Shown: in pieces, positions 36,619 to 46,208 of the stretch
Numbering within the stretch: the stretch's first letter is position 1
Layout of the letters: every line of letters starts with the position of its first letter
From: Chryseobacterium gleum
GTDB lineage: Bacteria; Bacteroidota; Bacteroidia; Flavobacteriales; Weeksellaceae
Direction: 5' to 3'
DNA length: 64,000 nucleotides
Assembly (NCBI RefSeq): GCF_900636535.1
Contig: NZ_LR134289.1
Location: 2,728,001-2,792,000, forward strand
Notes under the pieces: model-generated
Seen by the model: only the letters and a program-made list of their open reading frames with translations
Databases searched by the model: none
Told to the model about the DNA's origin: nothing
Translations under genes and position numbers: made by a program

Positions 36619-37506
36619 ATGAAAACGAGAACCCCAATTTCAGTATATATCGCAACAACGATAGGTTTAACGATCATGGCCTTTGAAATGTTCGCCGGAG
36701 ATTCAGGATATTTTTCTTCTCCTTTTTTCTGGGCACTGATATTAATCGCTGTTATCCTTCTGCTGATCATGAACTCCATTGGAGATCTGGTGGAGAATGA
36801 AAGTTTCAGCAGATTATCAGAGGAAGAGAAAAAACAATATCTGGAGCAAAAAAAGATTCCTTATTATCAGAAGTTATGGAATTCTGCCTTCAAAAAGCAA
36901 ACCGCTACAGAAGAAAAAGATATCCTTATCGATCACGGTTTCGATGGAATTACGGAGCTTGACAATTCTCTTCCAAAATGGTGGATCGGTCTGTTTTGGT
37001 TCGGATGTATCTTCTGTGCCGTGTATCTGGTAGCTTTCTCTTTTACAGATTACGCCCATCCTGATGTAGAATACACCAAAGAGGCAAAAACCATGTTAGC
37101 TTCCATTGAAGAGTATGAAAAAAGTGCCCCGCAGATCAATCTGGAATCTGCCAAGTACAGTGCTGATAATATTGCAGAAGGACAGGAACTTTTCAAAACC
37201 AATTGTGTTACCTGCCACGGAGACGGAGGAAAAGGCGGCATTGGTCCCAACCTTACCGATACTCACTGGATTAATATTAAAGAAAAAAGCTTATTTAAAA
37301 ATGTTTTCTGGATGCTTGAAAACGGTTCTCCCAACAATCCTACCATGAGACCTTTCATCAAGGAGGGAACCATTACCGGAAGAGATGCTGAAAAAATTGC
37401 CGCTTACATTTACCATATCAATCAGGAAACTGCTCCTATTACAACCGCACAAGGCGGAGCAGCTCCTCAGGGAGAAGAGGTAAAATGGGAAAACGGAAAT
37501 GAATAA
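36619..37506 (+). CDS. ccoP: cbb3-type cytochrome c oxidase subunit CcoP
   Basis: A 295-aa membrane cytochrome c that passes electrons to CcoNO. Two N-terminal helices (about 8-53) are followed by the family's DGITELDNSLPKWWIGLFWFGCIFCAVYLVAF (a third helix, about 113-145) and one periplasmic haem-c domain with CVTCHG (Cys196, Cys199, His200) and the methionine-ligand region MRPFIKEG. Proteobacterial CcoP has two haems; only one is present here. The genes for assembly factors (ccoG, ccoH, ccoI, ccoS) are absent on both sides, so they must lie elsewhere. Co-transcribed with ccoNO. Confidence 0.93.
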   Translation: MKTRTPISVYIATTIGLTIMAFEMFAGDSGYFSSPFFWALILIAVILLLIMNSIGDLVENESFSRLSEEEKKQYLEQKKIPYYQKLWNSAFKKQTATEEKDILIDHGFDGITELDNSLPKWWIGLFWFGCIFCAVYLVAFSFTDYAHPDVEYTKEAKTMLASIEEYEKSAPQINLESAKYSADNIAEGQELFKTNCVTCHGDGGKGGIGPNLTDTHWINIKEKSLFKNVFWMLENGSPNNPTMRPFIKEGTITGRDAEKIAAYIYHINQETAPITTAQGGAAPQGEEVKWENGNE

Positions 37507-37538
37507 AAAAATTTATTATCTATCTTATAAACCATGCC

Positions 37539-37630
37539 ACGCCCCCTTACTACACTAACATTTGAATTTTCATTTTTGCTAACTAACCTTTTCAACATTA
37601 AAAAAATGATAAAAAGGGGGCGTTTTTTAC
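37539..37630 (+). terminator. large-loop hairpin, probable terminator of ccoNOP
   Basis: ACGCCCCCTT (37539-37548) and AAGGGGGCGT (37614-37623) are perfect complements separated by 65 bases; the right arm is followed by TTTTTT. The GC-rich stem stands out in this AT-rich spacer. It may be a terminator or the closing stem of a small RNA. Confidence 0.5.
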
Positions 37631-37773
37631 AATAACAATTCTTGCCTTGGTTCGTCCTACTCAACTATTCACTTGACAACTACAAACTAAAAATTCCATA
37701 AAAAGACGGTCAAGGCAGGATTTTTGCATACGCAAAAGGGTACCACAACAAAGACCAAATAAAATAGTATTAT

Positions 37774-37781
37774 TATCTTTG
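37774..37781 (+). promoter_or_regulatory. possible -7 element of tamB
   Basis: TATCTTTG fits TAnnTTTG. It overlaps the upstream TTG candidate start (37779) and therefore supports the TTG at 37800 as the real one. No -33 TTG was seen. Confidence 0.4.
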
Positions 37782-37799
37782 TTAGAAACCACATCGCAT

Positions 37800-40700
37800 T
37801 TGAAACTGAAAATCAACACCACAAAACTCTTAAGGCGTATTGCAATAACCTTTATTTCAATATTGGTTCTTCTTACCCTGTTGATATTAAGCTTAAGACT
37901 TCCTGCCGTTCAAAATTTCATTAAAGATAAACTCATTGTTTACCTGGAGAAAAAAATCAAAACTCCGGTAAGCCTTGAAAGAGTCTACATTGGGTTTCCT
38001 AATAGCCTTGTTATGGAAAACCTCTATCTCAAAGGACAGGACGTAGATACCCTTCTGGCAGTGAAAAAACTGGATGTAGGCTTACACATGCTGAAACTTC
38101 TCAATTCTACAGCAGATATTACATCCGTCAATATGGAAGGAGCCCGCGCCAATGTGGTACGGAAACCGGATGGCAAATTCAATTTTGATTATATTATTGA
38201 TGCTTTTGCGACCAGTGATAAAGAGGAAAGTCCTTCCAAACCTTTTATTATTTCTCTCGATAAAATCAATTTAAAAGATGTTGGCGTTACCTTCAATGAC
38301 CAGCAGTCGAAGAATGATATTCAGCTCTATTTTAAATCGTTCGATACAAGGGTAAAAACTTTTGATCTTAACAAAAACAACTATGCTGTCAATGATATTA
38401 ATCTTGACGGACTAAAATTAAAGCTAAAGCAGGACCTTGTAGAAGAAGTTGCTAAAAAGGTAGAGAAAAAAGTAGATTTCCTCAATGAAAAAAAGCCGAT
38501 GAATATTGGACTGAGAGGCATTAAGCTTACCCATTTCGATATTGATTACGGTGATGAAAATACCAAAACATTTGCAAAAGTTATCTTTAAAGAGCTAAGC
38601 ACAAAGGTTAATAAACTGGATCTCGAAAACAACGCTTTCAACGTAGCGAATATTTTCCTTTCCGGGGCAGATATTAATGCCAACCTTTATCTTCCCGCTA
38701 AAAATGCCAATCCGAAAAACACAAAAGAACCTGAGGTTTCCAAAGTTTCCGATCAGGATAAGGCCATGAAGCTTCTTTTAGGAAAACTCGTGTTGAATGA
38801 TGTAAAAGCAACCTATAATAATACTGCCATTGCTCCAACTAAACAGGGAATGGACTTCAACCATCTTAATTTTTCAAAAATGAATGTTGAGGTGAGAAGC
38901 TTTAAAATGGAGAATAATACTTTTGCCGGAACGGTAAATTCTGCAGAGATTAAAGAAGGCAGAGGTCTGGATATCCAGAAGTTCAATACGGATTTTGTGT
39001 ATGGTGAAAAAGAGGCTTATCTCAAAGACCTTTATCTGCAAACTCCAAAAACACTATTGCGCGATGAGGTTATTTTAAATTATAACTCTATTGATCAGCT
39101 GAGTTCAAACTTAGGCGCCGTGAAAATTTCAGCCAATATCAAAGATTCCAAAATCGGATTTTCAGATATTCTGAATCTGGCTCCGACTTTAAGAAATACA
39201 GTACCTTTTAATAAATATCCGAATGCTGTCCTTAATGTCAATGCTAATGTAAAAGGGAGCGTCAATGATCTTTTGATTCAGGATCTGAAAGTTTCCGGGC
39301 TGGATCAGCTAAGGGTAATGGCCTCCGGAAAAATAAGGAACGCGATGAATCCGAATCAGTTATATTATGATCTGAGAATAGGCGAATTTTCTTCCAGTGC
39401 CAAAACGATATTCAATCTTGTCCCTAAAAATACAATTCCATCCAATATTTCGCTTCCTTCCCACTTCAGCATTAAAGGAAATGCAAAAGGCACCACAAAG
39501 GTAGTAAATACCGATCTGAACCTCTACTCTACTCTCGGAAATGCAGCCATTATCGCACAGGTAGACATGCAAAAAAAGAATCATGAACTGTATGATATAA
39601 AAGCCAATCTGCAGGGAATACAGGTAGGAAAAATTATTCAGAATAAAGATATTGGCCCTGTGACTGCGCAAATTGCAGCGAAAGGAGAAAGTTTTGACTT
39701 TAAAAATGCTAATGCAGATTTAAAAGGACACGTAGCTTCTGCTGTCTACAAAGGGTACCGTTATCAAAACATGAATCTTACCGGAAAGATTCGCAAAGGG
39801 GCTTATCATGTTATTTTGGATTCCAAAGATCCAAATGCAAGTTTACAACTGACTGCTTCAGGCGTTTATAACGAAAAAAATCCAACGGTAAAAGTGAATG
39901 GAGAAGTCATCAAACTGGATGTCAATAAACTTGGCTTCTATGAAAAACCAATGATCATTGCCGGAAAAATTGATGGTGATTTTACCAGTCTGGATCCAAA
40001 TAATCTGAACGGATATCTCAACCTTAAAGATTTTGCTTTTTCAGATACCAAAGAAGTGTATCCCGTACAGGAAGTCAATCTGAAAGCATCATCTACTCAG
40101 GATTCCACGCAGATTATTTTCAATTCCCAGATTGCTGATGCAGAATTGAAAGGAAAATATAAGCTCACTCAGATTTTTGGAGCTTTAACGCAAACTATCA
40201 ATCAGTATTATCAGTTCCAGAAACCTGATAAAAGCCAGAAAATTGATCCGGTACAGCATTTTACCTTTACGGCAAAAATCAAAAATGATGACCTGATCAG
40301 AAAATTTGTTCCGGACCTGAAAGATTTTGAAACCATAAATTTGGCCGGAAACTATGATGCCGATTCTCAGAAAATTGAAATTGACGGACAGATTCCGCGA
40401 TTATTGTATGGCGAAAATTCTATTGAAAAAGGAGCTTTAAAAGTTACGAATGAAAATCAGGCTCTGCAGTACAGCCTGAACGTTGCGGCTTTAAAAAGCT
40501 CAAGCTTTTCTTTAAATAAAATCAATATTGACGGAGATGTTGCCGATAACACAATCCGATACAATGTCACGACAAAAGATGAAAAGGATGCCACCCGGTT
40601 TCTGATTGCAGGAAACGCAAAATCCTTGAATGACATTACCGAAATATCGCTTAACCCCAATGGTCTAAAACTGAATTACACTGACTGGAATGTTGCTGAA

Positions 40701-42827
40701 AACAATAAAATCCAGATCAGCGGCAAAGGAATTCTGGCAGATAACTTTATTTTATCTAACGGTAGCAGTGAAATTGCTGTTCAGTCGGAAAACAACAATC
40801 CCAGCAGTCCTTTAAATATTTCGTTGAAAGATTTTAAGATTGAAACCATTACGGAACTTATTAAAAAAGATACGGTACTTGCAAGAGGAACTATTAACGG
40901 AACCGCTCAGCTTCGTGATGTGACTAAAAAAATGACCTTCACTTCTGATTTGAACATTTCAGATTTAATTGTCTATGGAAGTCCTGTTGGAAATCTTGCA
41001 GTAAAAGTGAACAATGCTTCACCGAATGTTTTAAATGCCGATATCGCTCTTTCCGGAAATAACAATGATGTAAAAATCCTGGGAGATTACAATACCTCAT
41101 CCAGTACTTTCGATCTGAATATGGCGATCAATCAGCTTCAGATGAAGAGTATTCAGGGATTCTCCATGAACGCGATTACCAATACGGAAGGCTATCTTTC
41201 AGGAAACTTAACGATTACAGGGACCAGTGATAAACCGAATATTTTAGGAAAAGTAAAATTCAATGATGCCGGACTGGAAATTGCCAAAACAGGAAGTGAT
41301 TTCAGACATCTTAGCGATGAAATAGATTTTACCAGCCGTGGAATTGAGTTTGACAAATTCAAAATAAAAGATAAAGACGGTAACGCACTAGTTATGGATG
41401 GGCAGATTCTTACCCAGACATACAGAGATTTTGCCTTTAACCTTAATGTTAATGCCAAAGACTTTAAAGTGGTTAATTCGGAAAAATCCAATGATGCGAT
41501 TATGTATGGTATTCTTGCCATTGATGCAGGTCTTCATATCCGTGGAAATCTTGATCTTCCAAAAGTAGACGGAAGGTTAAGCGTAGCTGACAATACGGAT
41601 TTCACTTTTGTTCTTCCACAATCCAGCCCCTCTTTACAGGAAAGAGACGGCATTGTAGAGTTTGTAGACCAGGATCAGGTAGTTTTGAATAAAACAATTA
41701 AAGCAGACTCACTTAATGCACAGAGCCGTATCAAAGGAATGGATGTAAGTGTTAATATTGAGGTCAGCAAAGAAGCAAAACTTTCATTAATTATTGATAA
41801 AGCCAATGGTGATTTTGTACAGCTTCAGGGCGAGGCAGAATTAACCGGCGGAATAGATCCGTCAGGGAAAACCACACTGGTAGGAGTTTATGAAGTGGAC
41901 AAGGGAAGCTATGATCTCTCTGTGAGCTTCCTGAAACGTAAATTTGACATCCAGAAAGGAAGTACTATTACCTGGACCGGTGAACCTACAATGGCTCAGA
42001 TGGATATTACAGCCGTGTACAAAACAGAAGCTCCGCCTATTGATCTTGTAGAACAGCAGATCAGTGGAGAAAGTGCCTCCACAATCAATCAGTTTAAACA
42101 AAGGGTTCCTTTCAATGCGTTATTGAAAATGAAAGGTGAACTATTGAAACCTCAGCTCACTTTCGATATTACCACGGATGAAAAAAATAATGCCGTATCC
42201 ACCAATGTAAAAGATATTATCGACCAGAAACTCGCTCAGGTCAGAACCCAGGAATCAGAACTGAATAAGCAGGTTTTTGCCTTATTGCTTCTGAACCGTT
42301 TTATAGGAGAGAATCCATTTGAAAGCGGAGCAGGAATGTCTGCGGAAACCATGGCAAGACAGAGTGTGAGTAAAATCCTTTCTCAGCAATTGAATAATCT
42401 TGCGGCAGGCCTGATTAAAGGGGTGGATCTTAATTTTGGTCTTGATTCTTCAGAAGATTATTCCAGCGGGGAGAAAAATACGAGAACCGATCTGAATGTG
42501 GATATCAGTAAAAAATTACTGAATGACCGACTGAAAGTAACGGTGGGAAGCAATTTCGGACTGGAAGGCCAGGCCCGTCAGAATGAAAACATGACCAACA
42601 TTGCAGGGAATGTTTCTGTAGATTACAGCCTTTCCAAAGATGGAAGATATATGCTGCGTGCTTATCGTAAGGATGAATATCAGGTAGCTCTTCAGGGGCA
42701 GATCATAGAAACCGGAGTCGGATTCATAATTACGTTGGATTATGACAAATTCCGGGAGATTTTCCAGAAAACCAAAGAGAAAAAACCGAAAAAGAATCAA
42801 AATAACCAAGTGGTAGAATTTAAATAA
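37800..42827 (+). CDS. tamB: TamB-like translocation/assembly module protein
   Basis: A very long protein (1675 aa from the TTG at 37800; 1682 aa from the TTG at 37779; no ATG is available). An N-terminal transmembrane anchor (IAITFISILVLLTLLILSLRLPAV) is followed by the AsmA-like start LIVYLEKKIKTPVSLERVYIGFPNSLVMENLYL. The rest is repeated beta-strand sequence spanning the periplasm, expected to form a hydrophobic groove. The C-terminal TamB (DUF490) domain is at about 1250-1640 (GGIDPSGKTTLVGVYEVDKGSYDLS, FELGS-like barrel-end strands). It works with the outer-membrane partner TamL in outer-membrane assembly or lipid transfer. The tamL start shares one base with its stop codon. Confidence 0.9.
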   Translation: MKLKINTTKLLRRIAITFISILVLLTLLILSLRLPAVQNFIKDKLIVYLEKKIKTPVSLERVYIGFPNSLVMENLYLKGQDVDTLLAVKKLDVGLHMLKLLNSTADITSVNMEGARANVVRKPDGKFNFDYIIDAFATSDKEESPSKPFIISLDKINLKDVGVTFNDQQSKNDIQLYFKSFDTRVKTFDLNKNNYAVNDINLDGLKLKLKQDLVEEVAKKVEKKVDFLNEKKPMNIGLRGIKLTHFDIDYGDENTKTFAKVIFKELSTKVNKLDLENNAFNVANIFLSGADINANLYLPAKNANPKNTKEPEVSKVSDQDKAMKLLLGKLVLNDVKATYNNTAIAPTKQGMDFNHLNFSKMNVEVRSFKMENNTFAGTVNSAEIKEGRGLDIQKFNTDFVYGEKEAYLKDLYLQTPKTLLRDEVILNYNSIDQLSSNLGAVKISANIKDSKIGFSDILNLAPTLRNTVPFNKYPNAVLNVNANVKGSVNDLLIQDLKVSGLDQLRVMASGKIRNAMNPNQLYYDLRIGEFSSSAKTIFNLVPKNTIPSNISLPSHFSIKGNAKGTTKVVNTDLNLYSTLGNAAIIAQVDMQKKNHELYDIKANLQGIQVGKIIQNKDIGPVTAQIAAKGESFDFKNANADLKGHVASAVYKGYRYQNMNLTGKIRKGAYHVILDSKDPNASLQLTASGVYNEKNPTVKVNGEVIKLDVNKLGFYEKPMIIAGKIDGDFTSLDPNNLNGYLNLKDFAFSDTKEVYPVQEVNLKASSTQDSTQIIFNSQIADAELKGKYKLTQIFGALTQTINQYYQFQKPDKSQKIDPVQHFTFTAKIKNDDLIRKFVPDLKDFETINLAGNYDADSQKIEIDGQIPRLLYGENSIEKGALKVTNENQALQYSLNVAALKSSSFSLNKINIDGDVADNTIRYNVTTKDEKDATRFLIAGNAKSLNDITEISLNPNGLKLNYTDWNVAENNKIQISGKGILADNFILSNGSSEIAVQSENNNPSSPLNISLKDFKIETITELIKKDTVLARGTINGTAQLRDVTKKMTFTSDLNISDLIVYGSPVGNLAVKVNNASPNVLNADIALSGNNNDVKILGDYNTSSSTFDLNMAINQLQMKSIQGFSMNAITNTEGYLSGNLTITGTSDKPNILGKVKFNDAGLEIAKTGSDFRHLSDEIDFTSRGIEFDKFKIKDKDGNALVMDGQILTQTYRDFAFNLNVNAKDFKVVNSEKSNDAIMYGILAIDAGLHIRGNLDLPKVDGRLSVADNTDFTFVLPQSSPSLQERDGIVEFVDQDQVVLNKTIKADSLNAQSRIKGMDVSVNIEVSKEAKLSLIIDKANGDFVQLQGEAELTGGIDPSGKTTLVGVYEVDKGSYDLSVSFLKRKFDIQKGSTITWTGEPTMAQMDITAVYKTEAPPIDLVEQQISGESASTINQFKQRVPFNALLKMKGELLKPQLTFDITTDEKNNAVSTNVKDIIDQKLAQVRTQESELNKQVFALLLLNRFIGENPFESGAGMSAETMARQSVSKILSQQLNNLAAGLIKGVDLNFGLDSSEDYSSGEKNTRTDLNVDISKKLLNDRLKVTVGSNFGLEGQARQNENMTNIAGNVSVDYSLSKDGRYMLRAYRKDEYQVALQGQIIETGVGFIITLDYDKFREIFQKTKEKKPKKNQNNQVVEFK

Positions 42828-45154
42828 TGAGTAATAAGTTCCATATATATTGTAAGTATCTGTTGGTTTCCGGAATGGCATCAACGGTGATTTCGTGCAG
42901 CAATACCAGGTTTTTGAAAGAGGGCCAGATGCTCTACACAGGAGCTGAAGTAAAAATTGAAAACGATACGATTTCGAAAAAAGAAAAAAAAGAATTGCAG
43001 GCTGCGCTGGAAGCGAATCTCACTCCTAAACCCAATTCTACATTTTTAGGAATGCGCCCAAAGCTGTATTTCTATAACATAGCCAAAGAGCCTAAAAAAG
43101 ACAAAGGTTTTAATTACTGGCTGAAATATAAAGTGGGTGAAAAACCAGTTTTATTAGGTGATGTAGACAGAGAATTCAATAAAGATATTATTGAAAATTA
43201 CTCTGAAAACAAAGGGTATTTTAATGCTAAAGCTACCTATGATACGGTTTCAAAAAATAAAAAGGCTCAGGTTATATATACCGTGAGACCAGGTTCACGA
43301 TACCTTATTGATGGAGTGAAGTTTCAGAAAGATTCTACATTGGTCAATCAAGAAATCCAGAGCTTTGCTGATAAAACCCTTCTCAAAAATGGTAGACCTT
43401 TTGACCTTGATGTCATTAAAGCAGAAAGAGAAAGAATTGATAACAGGTTAAAGGAAAGAGGCTTTTATTATTTCCATCCGGATAATATTATTGTACAGGC
43501 AGACAGTACGGTAAGCAAAAACCATAAGGTTGAGCTCAACGTAAAACTGAAAGACAATACTCCGGATTTAGCGACTCAGCAATTCAGTATTGATAAGGTA
43601 ATTGTATTTCCCAACTATAATATTCAGGATGTAAAAGACGGTAAGTACAGCATCCCTATGAATAAAGACTCTCTTTCAAAATATGCTTTCGATGATATAT
43701 ATGTAATTGATCCACAGCATAAATTCAAACCAAAGATTTTTGACAGAGCTTTATATTTCAAACAGGGAGATCTGTATAACCGTTCCAATCATAACCTTAC
43801 CCTGAACAGGCTGATCAGTCTGGGTGTTTTCAAGTTTGTAAAGAATGAGTTTATCGTATCTGATTCTTTAAGTCATAAATTTGATGCTTATTATTTATTA
43901 ACCCCGAGACAAATCCAATCCCTTCGTCTGGAAGCATTGGGAAGAACCAATTCTGCCAACTATGCGGGTAGTGAACTAAACCTTAACTGGACCCACCGAA
44001 ATTTCTTCCGAGGTGCGGAACAATTTAAAGCCGCAATTTACGGGGCTTTTGATTTCCAGATGGGTGGCGCTCAGAATGCGAATAATATTTTCCGTGCAGG
44101 AACGAATGTACAGCTTTCAATTCCGAGAATTGTGGCACCTTTCCGTTTTCATTCTTCCAGTGAGTTTGTTCCCAGAACCAATATCACATTGGGATATGAA
44201 TTCCAAAACAGAACCCAGTATTACACGCTTAATAATTTCACTGGTTCATTCGGATATTTATGGAAAGAAAATGCAAGGAAAGAACATGATCTTAAAGTGA
44301 TTGATATTACTTTGGTTTCTCCGGCAAATGTTACAGAAGAATACGAGATTAAGTCTGCCAACAATCCTGCTATGAAACGAGTTGTAGACAGACAGTTGAT
44401 TTTCGGTCCAACCTATTCTTACACCTACACCAATACCATGTATCCTAAGACCAATACCATTTATTATAAAGGGACCCTTGATCTGGCAGGAAATATCACA
44501 GGGCTGGTTACAGGAGCTGATGTAAAAAAAGATAAGGAAAAGAAAATATTTGGGATTCCTTTCAGCCAGTATGTAAAAATTGAAAATGATTTCAGGTTCT
44601 ATCATAAGTTCACTGAAAAGTCTTCATTAGCAACGAGATTCATTGGAGGAATCGCTTATCCATACGGAAATTCAGAGTTTATACCTTTCTCCAAGCAATT
44701 TTTCTCAGGAGGGAGTAACAGTATCAGAGCTTTCCGTGCAAGAACATTGGGACCGGGGAGCTTCGATCCGAGAACCATACCGGAAGGTTCTTATTTTGAC
44801 CAATCAGGAGATGTTAAACTGGAATTAAATGCGGAATACCGCGCCAATCTTTATAAGTTTTTAAATGCAGCTGTTTTTGTAGATGCCGGAAATATCTGGC
44901 TTCTTCACGATGATGAAAACAGACCGGGGGCTAAGTTTTCAAAAGATTTTTTAAATGAAATTGCGGTGGGAGCCGGAGTTGGTCTGAGACTGGATTTTTC
45001 TATCCTGATCTTAAGGCTGGATCTTGCAATGCCACTGAGAGTTCCTTATTATCAGAAAGGAGACAGATGGGCCTTCGATAAAATTAACTTCGGGGATCCA
45101 AGCTGGAGAAAAGATAATCTTGTTTTAAATATTGCCATCGGATATCCTTTTTAA
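42827..45154 (+). CDS. tamL: TamL, lipidated BamA/TamA-family outer-membrane protein
   Basis: A 775-aa outer-membrane protein with a lipoprotein signal (lipobox VISC, Cys24), the variant of TamA found in Bacteroidota. POTRA-like domains occupy about 60-350 (VGEKPVLLGDVDREFNKDIIENYSENKGYF; RERIDNRLKERGFYYFHPDNI). The C-terminal half is the 16-strand surface-antigen barrel ending RKDNLVLNIAIGYPF with terminal Phe; FFSGGSNSIRAFRARTLGPG is the conserved RGF-like loop-6 region. It is translationally coupled to tamB and followed one base later by the BrkB-family gene, so a three-gene operon is likely. Confidence 0.92.
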   Translation: MSNKFHIYCKYLLVSGMASTVISCSNTRFLKEGQMLYTGAEVKIENDTISKKEKKELQAALEANLTPKPNSTFLGMRPKLYFYNIAKEPKKDKGFNYWLKYKVGEKPVLLGDVDREFNKDIIENYSENKGYFNAKATYDTVSKNKKAQVIYTVRPGSRYLIDGVKFQKDSTLVNQEIQSFADKTLLKNGRPFDLDVIKAERERIDNRLKERGFYYFHPDNIIVQADSTVSKNHKVELNVKLKDNTPDLATQQFSIDKVIVFPNYNIQDVKDGKYSIPMNKDSLSKYAFDDIYVIDPQHKFKPKIFDRALYFKQGDLYNRSNHNLTLNRLISLGVFKFVKNEFIVSDSLSHKFDAYYLLTPRQIQSLRLEALGRTNSANYAGSELNLNWTHRNFFRGAEQFKAAIYGAFDFQMGGAQNANNIFRAGTNVQLSIPRIVAPFRFHSSSEFVPRTNITLGYEFQNRTQYYTLNNFTGSFGYLWKENARKEHDLKVIDITLVSPANVTEEYEIKSANNPAMKRVVDRQLIFGPTYSYTYTNTMYPKTNTIYYKGTLDLAGNITGLVTGADVKKDKEKKIFGIPFSQYVKIENDFRFYHKFTEKSSLATRFIGGIAYPYGNSEFIPFSKQFFSGGSNSIRAFRARTLGPGSFDPRTIPEGSYFDQSGDVKLELNAEYRANLYKFLNAAVFVDAGNIWLLHDDENRPGAKFSKDFLNEIAVGAGVGLRLDFSILILRLDLAMPLRVPYYQKGDRWAFDKINFGDPSWRKDNLVLNIAIGYPF

Positions 45155-45155
45155 T

Positions 45156-46097
45156 ATGATCAAAACTGCAAAATTTTTCTGGGAGGTTCTGAAAGACACA
45201 TTTACAGAATGGAATAATTCTTCTGCATCTAAAGATTCAGCAAGTCTTGCCTATTATGCTATCTTTTCAATCCCGGGATTATTGATCATTATTATATGGG
45301 TGCTAGGAAATTTCTTCGGTGAAGAAGCCATCCGCGGACAGATAAGTACCCAGATCAGCGGTATTATGGGACCGGATGTGGCAAAAAGTATCGAAGGAAT
45401 GCTGGCGGGTGCTTTGATTGACAAAAAAAATATTTTTATGAAAGCGGTAGGAGTCGGATCATTGGTTTTCGGTTCTACAACGCTTTTTTTCCAGCTTCAG
45501 CATTCATTGAATACACTTTGGGAAGTAGAAGCTGCTCCCAAAAAAGCACTGGTTAAATTCTTACTGGACAGAGCGAATTCTTTAGGAATGATCCTTATTC
45601 TGGGATTCCTCTTAATGATCACCATGATTTTATCTTCTCTGATCAGCTTGTTTAATACAATTATCACCCAATATTTTGGTTTTGAAACCTATATGTTGGT
45701 AGAACTTGTCAATTTTGCGGTGGGTTTTGGTCTGGTGATGCTTCTATTTGCTTTAATGTTTAAGGTGCTCCCTGATGTTTTGATTAGCTGGAAGCCTGTA
45801 TGGAAAGGTGCATTTCTGACAACCGTTTTGTTTACCCTCGGAAAATTTTTATTAAGTCTTTATTTTAACCAGGTAAAACCTACCTCAGCCTTTGGTGCAG
45901 CCGGAACGGTTATTCTCATCATGATGTGGATCAATTACTCCTGTATGCTGATCTTCTTTGGTGCAGAATTTACCAAGGTTTATACTTATAAAAAGGGATA
46001 TAAAGTCACGCTTTCCAAACATGCGCGATGGACTCCGGCTAAGTTGTATGCAGATAGTTTGAGGCAGATGCATAGTGAGCCCGATGATAAGACGTAA
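45156..46097 (+). CDS. YihY/BrkB family inner-membrane protein
   Basis: A 313-aa membrane protein with about six helices. Family features are DSASLAYYAIFSIPGLLIIIIWV, GSLVFGSTTLFFQLQHSLNTLWEV, and the C-terminal FNQVKPTSAFGAAGTVILIMMWINYSCMLIFFGAEFTKVY. The family was once called RNase BN, but that activity belongs to another protein; its role may be lipid or envelope transport (recent literature proposes phospholipid export for YihY/TamB-type proteins). Being encoded behind tamB-tamL is in line with an envelope role. The ATG at 45156 is used; the frame is open upstream inside tamL. Confidence 0.9.
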   Translation: MIKTAKFFWEVLKDTFTEWNNSSASKDSASLAYYAIFSIPGLLIIIIWVLGNFFGEEAIRGQISTQISGIMGPDVAKSIEGMLAGALIDKKNIFMKAVGVGSLVFGSTTLFFQLQHSLNTLWEVEAAPKKALVKFLLDRANSLGMILILGFLLMITMILSSLISLFNTIITQYFGFETYMLVELVNFAVGFGLVMLLFALMFKVLPDVLISWKPVWKGAFLTTVLFTLGKFLLSLYFNQVKPTSAFGAAGTVILIMMWINYSCMLIFFGAEFTKVYTYKKGYKVTLSKHARWTPAKLYADSLRQMHSEPDDKT

Positions 46098-46098
46098 A

Positions 46099-46143
46099 AT
46101 GCAGAATTCGAGATTCGGGATTTTGAGATGCGCGATCCGAATT
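46099..46143 (+). repeat. short degenerate GAGATTCGGGATT tract
   Basis: A non-coding spacer with repeated phrases GAATTCGAGATTCGGGATTT, GAGATGCGCGATCCGAA. The style (short units of about 14-17 bases) is reminiscent of spacer tracts in related genomes. Confidence 0.4.
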
Positions 46144-46173
46144 GCCAGTATTAAAACCGATTAATTGATAAAT

Positions 46174-46208
46174 AAAATCCTCCTGAAATTCAGGAGGATT
46201 TTATTTTT
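46174..46208. terminator. bidirectional terminator between brkB-family gene and argS
   Basis: AAAATCCTCCTG and CAGGAGGATTTT form a 12-bp stem with a 5-base loop; T tracts on both strands serve the converging genes. Confidence 0.9.
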
